Positions 35,202 to 42,783 of a DNA stretch of 43,213 nucleotides are shown here, in pieces. The stretch is taken from the NCBI GenBank assembly GCA_900317635.1, contig ONHN01000014.1:1-43213 (forward strand), given 5' to 3'. The translations under genes were made by a program, and so were the position numbers. The first letter of the stretch is position 1; every line of letters starts with the position of its first letter. Source of the stretch: an uncultured Prevotellaceae bacterium. Its GTDB lineage: Bacteria > Bacteroidota > Bacteroidia > Bacteroidales > Bacteroidaceae. Under the pieces are notes generated by a model that saw only the letters and a list, made by a program, of their open reading frames with translations, did no database searches and was not told the origin of the DNA.

Positions 35202-35479
35202 AATGGTGCGCAGCGCGCACCACACCATGCGTAACCGCGTATTCCGATGAGCGAAGCGAAGAGGAATGCGCGGATAGTGTGTCGCGCAAATAGCGGTGCG
35301 CAGAGCGTACCGCACATTAAGAATATGATTTGCTAATAGGTTGTGCCGCAAAGAAGACTTGTGACGTGCAGTACGCTCTGCGCACTGACAGCAACGCCTC
35401 ACACCTACCGCGCACCACTCGTCGCTACGCTCCTCGCGGTACGCGGTTAAGCATGGTGTGGTACGCGCTGCGCACCAAT
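35202..35479. mobile_element. 278-base MITE-like inverted-repeat element
   Basis: Bases 35202-35315 align without gaps to the reverse complement of 35366-35479. By hand about 89 of 114 positions match, with the outer 38 and inner 15 bases best conserved. The middle 50 bases are unpaired. The outer ends read TGGTGCGCAGCGCG. There is no transposase gene, and no clear target-site duplication was found. It could be a non-autonomous mobile element or a long structured-RNA hairpin. Confidence 0.65.
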
Positions 35480-35551
35480 AGCGAAAACGAATAAAGTTAT
35501 AGAGGTGCGCAGGCGTCTCGCCTGCGGAAGGCGGCGAAGGAAAGGAATAAG

Positions 35552-35654
35552 CAGGTATGCTTCGCTGCTGATGCAGCGATTTGTTGCAGGCGAGACGCCT
35601 GCGTACCCAGTTAGGGGCGGGTGCCAATTGTTGATGCAGGCGAGGCGCCCGCGC
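35552..35654 (+). repeat. Direct repeat, right copy
   Basis: It matches 34989-35090 in content and order: CAGGTATGCTTCGCTGCTGA, palindrome, GCGTACCCAGTTAGGGGCG, TGCCAATTGTTG, palindrome. The two copies bracket the inverted-repeat element about 460 bases apart. Confidence 0.8.
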
Positions 35655-35690
35655 TCCCAGGGTGCCCGCGCTCCCAGGGGCTTTTTGTTA

Positions 35691-36797
35691 TCATAAGAAC
35701 GTCACCTCTTTGAACGCATAGGTGCGCTTTTGGCCGTTTTCATCGGTGAGTTGCAGCTCGCCCGTAGGCAGTACGTTCGCGATGCGGGCGCGGAAGCGGC
35801 CAGTGGCATCTTTGTAAGGATGGAACCCCGTGCGGCGGTATAGCACGGCGGCATATTCGCGGCGTAGAGTTTCGGCTTCGCCTTGAGCAAGACGCTGCAT
35901 GTTTTGGCGTAGCACGTCAACGAAACGCTCAAGTAGAAGGAAGCGCGGCAGGTCGTAGCCCAGAATGAGGCGCAACGAGGTGGGGTTGGGCGCATCGCTG
36001 CGGAAGACGCACTGGTTGACGTTGAGGCCAATGCCCACCGTGGCCGACGTGATAAGGGTCGATGTCATTTGTGTGTTAACCAGCATGCCCGCCAGTTTTT
36101 CGTTTTCGTAATAAACATCGTTGGGCCACTTCAACGTGAGGGCTTCGTGCATCGCGGCAGGGAGGAAATAGGCAACGGCTTGTCGCAGACTGAGTGCTGT
36201 GGCTTGGTTGAGCGCGAAGGCATCGCGGGCTGGCACACCGTTAAGCCTGAGCCTGTAGGCCAGCAAGAGGTTCTTGCCGTTTTCAGCCTCCCAGTGTGTG
36301 CCCGCCCCGCCGTGGCCCGCGCGTTGCAAGTCGGCTGTGGCAAGGATGAGAGGGTAGGGCGAGCTTTGCTCGTGAAGAGCAAAGGGATAGTGCATGAGCG
36401 TGTCGGTGGTGTGGAGGTGCTCGTAGAGGAAGGCACCTTCCGCTCTTTGTGCGAAGAAGGCCACTTGCGCTTTCTTCGGCATAGCGAGTAGCGTTTCGGC
36501 ATAAGCGTGGCGGATGAGGAAGAGGAAGACGTCGTCGGGCACATCGCTGTGCATGCGCACGTGGTTCCAGCGCGTTTTGCCCCAGTGTTCCGCCTCGCCC
36601 ACACCGTGATAACGCTCGCGTAGCTGCTCCGTCAGCGTAGGGGCACACTTCAGCGCCACCACGTCGGGGCGACGCAGCGACACGGCGGCAAACACCTTGC
36701 CTTGCACCTTAAAAACGAGGGTTTCCCCGTCGAAGGGGAAACCCTCTGTTACACTTCGAAAACTTAGGCATTCAAGCCGAAACGTTTCAATGTTCAT
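35691..36797 (-). CDS. birA: MmcQ/YjbR-domain fused to biotin-protein ligase
   Basis: This 368-residue protein has an N-terminal MmcQ/YjbR domain (1-110; motifs PFDGETLVFKVQGKVFA, VALKCAP, HWGKTRWNHV). A biotin-[acetyl-CoA-carboxylase] ligase catalytic and C-terminal domain follows (about 113-368; LKWPNDVYYENEKLAGML, VGIGLNVN). The ligase makes biotinyl-AMP and biotinylates carboxylase carrier domains. The usual N-terminal HTH repressor domain of group II BirA is absent; MmcQ/YjbR has a DNA-binding-like fold but no proven function. The biotin-AMP loop, GRGRRG in E. coli, reads GHGGAG at 161-166, so both key arginines are missing. The start is directly preceded by a dispersed repeat, so it is probably expressed from the ackA side. 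Confidence 0.88.
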   Translation of the reverse strand: MNIETFRLECLSFRSVTEGFPFDGETLVFKVQGKVFAAVSLRRPDVVALKCAPTLTEQLRERYHGVGEAEHWGKTRWNHVRMHSDVPDDVFLFLIRHAYAETLLAMPKKAQVAFFAQRAEGAFLYEHLHTTDTLMHYPFALHEQSSPYPLILATADLQRAGHGGAGTHWEAENGKNLLLAYRLRLNGVPARDAFALNQATALSLRQAVAYFLPAAMHEALTLKWPNDVYYENEKLAGMLVNTQMTSTLITSATVGIGLNVNQCVFRSDAPNPTSLRLILGYDLPRFLLLERFVDVLRQNMQRLAQGEAETLRREYAAVLYRRTGFHPYKDATGRFRARIANVLPTGELQLTDENGQKRTYAFKEVTFL

Positions 36798-36798
36798 A

Positions 36799-36864
36799 GA
36801 CGAGTGACGAGTTACAAGTGACGAGTAGGCTACGCCTTAACAAGCGCGATTGTTACTTGTCACT
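36799..36864. repeat. Dispersed repeat abutting the birA start
   Basis: GAGTGACGAGTTACAAGTGA heptamers are followed by TAGGCTACGCC and AACAAGCGCGATT, then TTACTTGTCACTT. The 26-base centre is the reverse complement of the one at 40858-40930 except for two bases. It begins one base upstream of the birA ATG (36795-36797). Confidence 0.8.
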
Positions 36865-36884
36865 TTTTACGTTATTAGTAACTA

Positions 36885-36931
36885 CTCCCTCCTCGCCCTT
36901 TAGGGGAGAGGGGGGCAGGAGGAGAGAGGGG
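36885..36931 (-). terminator. Purine-rich hairpin downstream of ackA
   Basis: CTCCCTCCTCGCCC and GGGGAGAGGGGGGCAGGAGG are complementary in large part around TTTA. It lies 11 bases past the ackA stop. There is no T-run on the minus strand, so some read-through into birA is possible. Confidence 0.4.
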
Positions 36932-36942
36932 CTTCTCGTCGC

Positions 36943-38139
36943 TTACTTCTGTATCAGTGCCAGCGTGTCGGAGGCGATGAGGAGCTCTTCGTCGGTCGGT
37001 ACGACGGCAACAACCACCTTGCTGTCGGGTGCGGAGATGATGGCTTCGTCGCCGAAGCAAGCTTTGTTGGCCGCTTTGTCGAGTTTCACGCCGAGGAATT
37101 CAAGGCCTTCAAGGGCACCTTCGCGCATGTCGTATTGGTGCTCGCCCACGCCAGCGGTGAAGATGATGGCATCCACGCCCCCCATAACGGCAGCGTAGGC
37201 ACCGATGTACTTCTTGATGCGGTAGTTGTACATATCGAGCGCGAGGCGTGCGCGCTTGTTGCCGGCCTCGGCAGCTTCGGTCACTTCGCGCATATCGCTG
37301 CTTACGCCGCTCACGCCCAGCACACCGCTCTTCTTGTTCAGCAGGTCGATAGCCTCGGCGGGTGTCTGCCCCTCTTTCTCCATAATATAGAGGATGGCGG
37401 AGCTGTCGATGTCGCCCGTGCGGCTGCCCATCATCACGCCCTCCAGCGGGGTGAGGCCCATTGACGTGTCAACGCAGCGTCCGTGGTCGACGGCCGAAAC
37501 GCTTGCACCATTACCAATGTGGCACGTAATGATGCGCTTGTCCTTCGGGTCGAAACCGAGGAACTCGCCTGCGCGGGCCGTGACGAAGCGGTGGCTTGTG
37601 CCGTGGGCACCATAGCGACGGAAGTGGTAGTCGGTATAGTAGCGGTAGGGTAGGGCATACATGTACGCCTTTTCGGGCATGGTCTGGTGGAAAGCCGTGT
37701 CGAAGACGAAGACTTGCGGCAGCTGAGGCAATACTTCGCGCACCGCCATATAGCCTTTCAGGTGGGCATCGCTGTGCAGCGGAGCCAGCTCCATAAAGGG
37801 TTTCCAACCCTCCAGCATTTCGTCTGTCACGATTTGGCTCTCGGTGTACGTACCGCCCGCCACGATGCGGTGGCCAGCCGCACTGATTTCGTCCAAGCTC
37901 TTGATAGCACCCATCTCGGGGTCGAGCAATGTGTCGAACATCAGGCGGATGCCTTCGGTGTGGGTGGGACACTCGTGGTTGATGAGTTTCTTTTCGCCGC
38001 TGGGCAGCGTAGCTTTTAGGAAAGAGCCAGGCAGACCAACCTTTTCGATACCGCCGGCAGCCAGCACCTCTTTCGTGTCCATCTCGTAGAGTTTGTACTT
38101 GATAGACGAGGAGCCGCAGTTGATAACAAGTATTTTCAT
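36943..38139 (-). CDS. ackA: Acetate kinase
   Basis: The 398-residue enzyme converts acetyl phosphate and ADP to acetate and ATP, the last step of acetate fermentation. The start MKILVINCGSSSIKYKL, the motif HIGNGASVSAV and the C-terminal FTAGVGEH are the ASKHA-fold acetokinase signatures. The length is normal. The usual partner pta is not next to it on either side here. It has its own -7 box at 38186-38193. Confidence 0.97.
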   Translation of the reverse strand: MKILVINCGSSSIKYKLYEMDTKEVLAAGGIEKVGLPGSFLKATLPSGEKKLINHECPTHTEGIRLMFDTLLDPEMGAIKSLDEISAAGHRIVAGGTYTESQIVTDEMLEGWKPFMELAPLHSDAHLKGYMAVREVLPQLPQVFVFDTAFHQTMPEKAYMYALPYRYYTDYHFRRYGAHGTSHRFVTARAGEFLGFDPKDKRIITCHIGNGASVSAVDHGRCVDTSMGLTPLEGVMMGSRTGDIDSSAILYIMEKEGQTPAEAIDLLNKKSGVLGVSGVSSDMREVTEAAEAGNKRARLALDMYNYRIKKYIGAYAAVMGGVDAIIFTAGVGEHQYDMREGALEGLEFLGVKLDKAANKACFGDEAIISAPDSKVVVAVVPTDEELLIASDTLALIQK

Positions 38140-38185
38140 TATGATGTAAAGATAAAGTTTGTGTGCGTTTCTTACGAATCGAGCG

Positions 38186-38193
38186 CAAAGTTA
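38186..38193 (-). promoter_or_regulatory. -7 box of the ackA promoter
   Basis: On the minus strand it reads TAACTTTG followed by CG, identical to the metG -7 box. It lies 46 bases upstream of the ackA start. The -33 region has only CTTTCG. Confidence 0.65.
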
Positions 38194-38243
38194 CACCAAA
38201 CTTTGCGAAAGGCGAAAGTGCTGACGGGTTTTATAGAATAAAA

Positions 38244-38345
38244 GTGGCGAGTGGCAAGAACCGCGAATTGCACGAAGAATGACGAAAGACACGAATACAA
38301 GTGTGCTTGTCGTCGGCGTAGCCAAGCTTGTCACTCGTCACACGT
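38244..38345. repeat. Degenerate dispersed repeat between ackA and the next operon
   Basis: GTGGCGAGTGGCAAG heptamers and GCTTGTCGTCGGCGTAGCC are followed by CTTGTCACTCGTCACACGTC. The layout is that of the mscS leader repeat, with an unrelated insert (CGCGAATTGCACGAAGAATG region). The remaining gap to 38498 holds only the promoter below. Confidence 0.7.
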
Positions 38346-38440
38346 CCACTTCATTTTTCTGTTTGCTATGTTTTATCGTGAAAATATAGTATTTCGTCTA
38401 TTTGTGCTTAGTGGAATAGTGCTTATTGCAAGGTAATGCA

Positions 38441-38448
38441 TAATTTTG
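38441..38448 (+). promoter_or_regulatory. -7 box upstream of the 132-residue secreted protein
   Basis: TAATTTTG followed by CAG matches TAnnTTTG, about 50 bases before the start codon. No clear -33 TTTG at proper spacing is seen. Confidence 0.6.
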
Positions 38449-38498
38449 CAGACCTAAATAGCATAGTTATCATCATTCATTAACATACGGCAACCTTT

Positions 38499-38897
38499 AT
38501 GAGAAGAATTTGTTTCATTGTGCTACTTCTTTTTGGAGTAGCTTCCGCAGGTAAGGCGCAAACCTATCCTTACCTGGCCGTTCAGACCACCGAGGGTGAG
38601 GTGCAAACCTTGTCGGTTGACGGCTTAACGATGAGCATGGTCGACGGCCAGATGATTTTCGCTAATGAAGAAACGTCTGTCAGCGTGGCACTGGCTTCGC
38701 TCTCGAAGATGTATTTTGCCAGCTCCGCTACCGGCGTGAAGGAGTTGGCGACGAGCAATAGCCCCGTCCAGGTTTATGCTGCCGACGGACGGTATTTAGG
38801 AAAGTTTGAAACACTCCCGGCTGCCGTCAGCGGCCTGCGCAGCGGTGTGTATGTAGTGAGAAGTAAAGACGTAACAGTAATAATCTCTGTAAAATGA
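38499..38897 (+). CDS. Small secreted protein with Por-like C-terminal segment
   Basis: The 132-residue protein has a signal peptide ending SAGKAQ and a central module (QTTEGEVQTLSVDGLTMSM ... LASLSKMYF). Its C-terminal segment (VQVYAADGRYLGKFETLPAAVSGLRSGVYVVRS) resembles the type IX secretion sorting domains of Bacteroidetes. The central module recurs at the N-terminus of the next protein (GEMTFSDGTTLTIMGRAFTL ... VATMFV). The function is unknown. Its stop overlaps the next start (ATGA), so the two are probably made together. Confidence 0.8.
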   Translation: MRRICFIVLLLFGVASAGKAQTYPYLAVQTTEGEVQTLSVDGLTMSMVDGQMIFANEETSVSVALASLSKMYFASSATGVKELATSNSPVQVYAADGRYLGKFETLPAAVSGLRSGVYVVRSKDVTVIISVK

Positions 38898-40852
38898 AAC
38901 GCTCCATTATCTCATTCCTTATTATACTCTGTGCCTCTGTGAGTTTTGCACAGACCCTGCACGTAGGCGAGGGCGGCGTCAACTACTTGTTTCCCGCTTC
39001 GCAAACAGGCGAGATGACATTCTCTGACGGTACAACGCTCACCATTATGGGACGTGCGTTTACGCTATTGGACGTAGCCACCATGTTTGTTGACGACGAA
39101 GAAGTGACCGACAACCTCGTAAGCGTTGTTTATAACGGCACGTCGGCCACGGTCAGCGTCAGCGGCAACGTGGCGCAGTACGTAACGGTCAGCGTCAGTG
39201 GTGCTCACGTCTCCATCGTGCAGAGCGCCGATGTCAGCGACGAAACCTGCGGCGAGATAACCTACAACCTCTCGGGCACCTCGACCGACGGCGAATTCTA
39301 CCTTGAAGGAAGCTACAAAGCCTCCATCGCCCTGGCAGGCCTCACCCTCACCAACCCTTCGGGGGCTGCCATCAACGTGCAGAATGGTAAGCGCATAGAC
39401 ATTTCCGTGAAGAAAGACACGGAAAACACCCTGACCGACGGTGCTAACGGTTCGCAGAAAGGCTGCCTCGTGGTGAAAGGCCATGCCGAGTTTAAGGGCA
39501 AGGGTACGCTCAACGTTTATGGTTATACGGCCCACGGCATTAAAGTGGGTGAGTATATGACCGTGAAGAACTGCACCATCAACGTGCTCTCTGCAGCCAA
39601 AGACGGCATCCACTGCGCCGAATACTACTTGCAAGAGAGCGGCGAAGTCAGTGTTAACGTCGCTGGCGACGACGGCCTGCAAGTAGAGATAGACGGCGAA
39701 GCCAGTACGGGCGAAACCACCGACCACGAAGATGAGGACTCGGGCAGCTTCTACTTCTTAGGCGGCGCACTAACCGCCACGACTTCTGCCACCGCCGCCA
39801 AAGCCATCAAGGCCGCAGGCAACATCACCGTTAGCGGTGGCACCATCAGTGCCACCACCACGGGCAACGGCACCTGGGACAGCGACGACAAGGAGACCAA
39901 AGCCTGCGCCGCAATGAGTGCCGACGGTAACCTGACCATTACCGATGGCACTGTGACGCTTACGAGCTTGGGCTCTGGCGGTAAGGGAGCTAAGGCCGGC
40001 GGCGTGATGAACATTGCAGGCGGAAGCGTGACGGCTACCACTTCGGGCGGCCTTTTCTATAGCAACGGCACGACGACCGACACCAACTATACGGGCAGTG
40101 CAAGCAAGAGCTATCGCTCCTCGCCCAAGGGATTGAAAGCAACGGGTAATGTGAACATCACGGGCGGTAGCATCAGCGTCAGCACCGAGGGCAACAACGG
40201 CGAGGGCATTGAGAGCAAGTCCGTCATGACCATTGAAGACGGCACCATCACCGTGAATTCTAAGGACGACGGTTTGAACTCCGCCAGCACGATGTATCTG
40301 AAAGGGGGCACGATAACGGTCGTGGCTACGGGCAACGATGCCATCGACTCCAACGGACACATGTATGTTTCGGGAGGTACCATCGTGGCCTGTGGTGCAG
40401 GCGGCGCGGAGTGTGGCATTGATGCCAACGAAGAAGACGGCTATTCTGTCCACTTCACTGGCGGCACGCTGTTGGCCATTGGTGCCAACAACTCTACGCC
40501 ATCCGAAAGCAGCTCAACGCAGGCCTACGTCAGCGGCTCGCTCAGCGTTTCGGGCGGTAGCACCGTGACGCTGGCGAGCGGTTCGACCACGCTTTGCAGC
40601 TTCACCGTTCCCTCCAACTATAGCGGCAGTCAGAGCGGCGGTTTCCGCCTGCCAGCACGCGAACCTGGCCACGGCGGTGGCGGTTGGGGCGGCAATGGTC
40701 AAAACGGCGGTGTCCTCGTTACATGCCCAGGCCTAACGTCGGGCAATAGCTATACGCTTACGTGCGGCAGCAGTTCTGCCAGTGTTACGGCGGCCACTAC
40801 AGGCGGTAGTAGCACAGGACCTGGCGGTGGCGGTGGCGGCATGTGGTGGTAA
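38894..40852 (+). CDS. Cthe_2159-like carbohydrate-binding surface protein
   Basis: The 652-residue protein has a signal peptide ending SFAQ, a short N-terminal module shared with the preceding gene, and a long right-handed beta-helix type repeat region. In it short strands with Asn, Asp and Gly alternate (KDGIHCAEYY, GDDGLQVEIDG, GISVSTEGNNGEGIESKS, DDGLNSASTMYLKGGTI, GNDAIDSNGHMYVSGGTI). These match the Cthe_2159/DUF4353 family, whose founder binds polygalacturonic acid and calcium. The C-terminus is glycine-rich and ends in GGGGGGMWW. The location is outer surface or secreted. Binding rather than cleavage of acidic polysaccharide is inferred from the family. Confidence 0.82.
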   Translation: MKRSIISFLIILCASVSFAQTLHVGEGGVNYLFPASQTGEMTFSDGTTLTIMGRAFTLLDVATMFVDDEEVTDNLVSVVYNGTSATVSVSGNVAQYVTVSVSGAHVSIVQSADVSDETCGEITYNLSGTSTDGEFYLEGSYKASIALAGLTLTNPSGAAINVQNGKRIDISVKKDTENTLTDGANGSQKGCLVVKGHAEFKGKGTLNVYGYTAHGIKVGEYMTVKNCTINVLSAAKDGIHCAEYYLQESGEVSVNVAGDDGLQVEIDGEASTGETTDHEDEDSGSFYFLGGALTATTSATAAKAIKAAGNITVSGGTISATTTGNGTWDSDDKETKACAAMSADGNLTITDGTVTLTSLGSGGKGAKAGGVMNIAGGSVTATTSGGLFYSNGTTTDTNYTGSASKSYRSSPKGLKATGNVNITGGSISVSTEGNNGEGIESKSVMTIEDGTITVNSKDDGLNSASTMYLKGGTITVVATGNDAIDSNGHMYVSGGTIVACGAGGAECGIDANEEDGYSVHFTGGTLLAIGANNSTPSESSSTQAYVSGSLSVSGGSTVTLASGSTTLCSFTVPSNYSGSQSGGFRLPAREPGHGGGGWGGNGQNGGVLVTCPGLTSGNSYTLTCGSSSASVTAATTGGSSTGPGGGGGGMWW

Positions 40853-40857
40853 GTTTT

Positions 40858-40930
40858 CAGTGACGAGTGACGAGTGACAATCGCGCTTGTTAGAGCGTAG
40901 CCTACTCGTCACTTGTCACTTGTCACTCGT
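40858..40930. repeat. Dispersed repeat with inverted heptamer arms
   Basis: Three heptamers CAGTGAC/GAGTGAC face four of the CTCGTCA/CTTGTCA type around a 26-base centre (AATCGCGCTTGTTAG then AGCGTAGCCTA). Differences between the arms are mostly G to A, which keep pairing in RNA as G-U. The centre recurs inverted at 36799-36864. Confidence 0.8.
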
Positions 40931-40993
40931 TTACCCTTCTACTTCCGCAGCGTGAGCCGGCGGGACACCCGCGCTCCAGGCGATATACAAGCA

Positions 40994-41032
40994 AGACGCC
41001 TGCATACCCTAACATGGGGCTTGCAGGCGTCT
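40994..41032. terminator. Hairpin between convergent genes
   Basis: AGACGCCTGCA (40994-41004) and TGCAGGCGTCT (41022-41032) form an 11-bp perfect stem with a 17-base loop. It is made from one of the GCAGGCG palindromes opened by an insertion. It lies between the convergent Cthe_2159-like and BspA-like genes, so it could end both transcripts. Related fragments (CCGGCGGGACACCCGC) lie just before it. Confidence 0.55.
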
Positions 41033-41061
41033 CGTTATGGTGTATAGAAAGAGTGGCCGCT

Positions 41062-42735
41062 TTATTCTCTTCCGAGAATCTTGTCGACAAGGGTGGTTAC
41101 GTCGCCCACGTTCACCGAGCCGCTTCCGTTGAGGTCGGCATCGTCGGACATCGGCGTTTTGCCCAGGATCATATTAACGAGGGTTGTGACGTCGCCCACG
41201 TTGATAGTGCCATCGCCGTTGAGGTCGCTGGCGAAGTCTTCTTCTACGAAGTTTTCGAATCGATTCCAAGGTACAATTGCTTTATAGGCTTCCTTGCTGC
41301 CTTTGGGGACGTGGAGGGTGCACGTTGAGGTGGAGACATCGAAGAACTCAAATGGATTGCAGTTATATGCTTCGGGGTTGGTGCGTCGGGCATAGATGTC
41401 TGTTAGGCCAGTGCAGCCAGTGAACGCCACGCCTCCGATGCTGGTGACGGATTTGGGGATGGTGATGCTCGTCAGTCTGGTGCAGCCCTCGAACGCACAA
41501 ATGCCGATGCTGGTGACGGAATTGGGGATGGTGATGCTCGTTAGGCCTGTGCAGCCATAGAACGTATAGTTCCCGATGCTGGTGACGGAATTGGGGATGG
41601 TGGAATTCATACAACCTGCAATGAGCGTATTGTTTGCTGTCTCAATAATGGCTTGGCAGTTATCGCGGGAGTCGTACTTCGTATTGCCAGCTGCTACCTT
41701 GATGCTCGTTAGGCCAGTGCAGCCTAAGAACGCAAAGCTGCCGATGCTCGTGACGGAGGAGGAGATGGTGATGCTCGTTAGGCCTGTGCAGTCATCGAAC
41801 GCCCAGCTGCCGATGCTGGTGACGGAATTGCCGATGGTGATGCTCGTTAGGCCTGTGCAGCCCTCGAACGCATATTTTCCGATGGTAGTGACGGAATTGG
41901 GGATGGTGATGCTCGTTAGGCCTGTGCAGCCCCCGAACGCCCGGTCCTCGATGGTAGTGACGGAATTGGGGATGGTGATGCTCGTTAGGCCTGAGCAGTA
42001 AGCGAACGCACTGCCCCCGATGCTGGTGACGGAGGAGGGGATGGTGATGCTCGTTAGGCTGGTGCAGTCATAGAACGCATAGTCCCCGATGCTGGTGACG
42101 TTATCTCCTAAGATATATGTTGTGACTTGTGAACCGAAAATGTTGCTAAGATTTGAGTCGTATGTATATGTCTTTGAAACGATGTTATTACTATTAATGG
42201 TGATGCTCGTTAGGCCTGTGCAGTCATAGAACGCACTGCTGCCGATGGTAGTGACGGAATTGGGGATGGTGATGCTCGTTAGGCCTGTGCAGCCATAGAA
42301 CGCCAGGTCTCCGATGCTGGTGACGGAGGAGGGGATGTTGATGCTCGTTAGGCCTGTGCAGCCATAGAACGCCAGGTCTCCGATGCTGGTGACGGAGGAG
42401 GGGATGGTGATGCTCGTTAGGCCTGAGCAATATGTGAACGCCCCGCTGCCGATGCTCGTGACGGAGGAGGGGATGTTGATGCTCGTGAGGCTTGTGCAGC
42501 CAGAGAACGCATCGCTGCCGATGCTGGTGACGGAATAGGTCTTACCATCGCCTGGGGCGATGATGGTGGCGGGGATGGTGATATCGCCTTGATAATTGGA
42601 GTCACCTGAAGTCACGGCGGCAGTCTTTGTGCTACTATCAAGCTCGTAATAGATGCCGTCAATCTCTGTGCCGTTAGCCCACGCGCTAAGGGCGATGAGG
42701 GCGGCGGTGAGGGTGGTGAGTAGTCTGTGTTTCAT
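41062..42735 (-). CDS. BspA-like leucine-rich repeat protein with dockerin-like tail
   Basis: The 557-residue protein has a signal peptide ending SAWANG. A short N-terminal module follows ([18 protein letters not shown]), then about 15 LRR_5 (Treponema pallidum/BspA type) units of 23 residues, each close to [23 protein letters not shown]. The C-terminal 54 residues (504-557) hold two dockerin-type calcium-binding segments, [13 protein letters not shown] and [13 protein letters not shown]. BspA proteins bind host matrix or other cells; the dockerin-like end may dock the protein or act as a calcium-stabilised anchor. DNA repeats of 69 bases within the gene allow unit gain or loss by recombination. 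No Por domain is present. Confidence 0.88.
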   Translation of the reverse strand: MKHRLLTTLTAALIALSAWANGTEIDGIYYELDSSTKTAAVTSGDSNYQGDITIPATIIAPGDGKTYSVTSIGSDAFSGCTSLTSINIPSSVTSIGSGAFTYCSGLTSITIPSSVTSIGDLAFYGCTGLTSINIPSSVTSIGDLAFYGCTGLTSITIPNSVTTIGSSAFYDCTGLTSITINSNNIVSKTYTYDSNLSNIFGSQVTTYILGDNVTSIGDYAFYDCTSLTSITIPSSVTSIGGSAFAYCSGLTSITIPNSVTTIEDRAFGGCTGLTSITIPNSVTTIGKYAFEGCTGLTSITIGNSVTSIGSWAFDDCTGLTSITISSSVTSIGSFAFLGCTGLTSIKVAAGNTKYDSRDNCQAIIETANNTLIAGCMNSTIPNSVTSIGNYTFYGCTGLTSITIPNSVTSIGICAFEGCTRLTSITIPKSVTSIGGVAFTGCTGLTDIYARRTNPEAYNCNPFEFFDVSTSTCTLHVPKGSKEAYKAIVPWNRFENFVEEDFASDLNGDGTINVGDVTTLVNMILGKTPMSDDADLNGSGSVNVGDVTTLVDKILGRE

Positions 42736-42783
42736 AATAGTTGATGTTGTATGGGTGAAATAATAGTTAGTTTATGGTGAGCG

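Larger units (their letters stand above)
34822..35690. repeat. 869-base repeat-filled intergenic region
   Basis: No convincing gene is present. It starts with TTAAACAATAAACAATAAAC and holds eight of the GCRGGCG-N3/4-CGCCYGC palindromes (34886, 34933, 35023, 35072, 35509, 35586 and 35636 are clear starts; the last is followed by a partial copy). It has two direct repeats of about 100 bases and a large inverted-repeat element, listed separately. The short frames within it consist of translated repeat. Confidence 0.85.

Noticed and set aside
34822-35690. Small genes in the long intergenic region (frames of up to 269 codons)
   Set aside because: They consist of translated dispersed repeats, with no start context, family motif or conserved composition.
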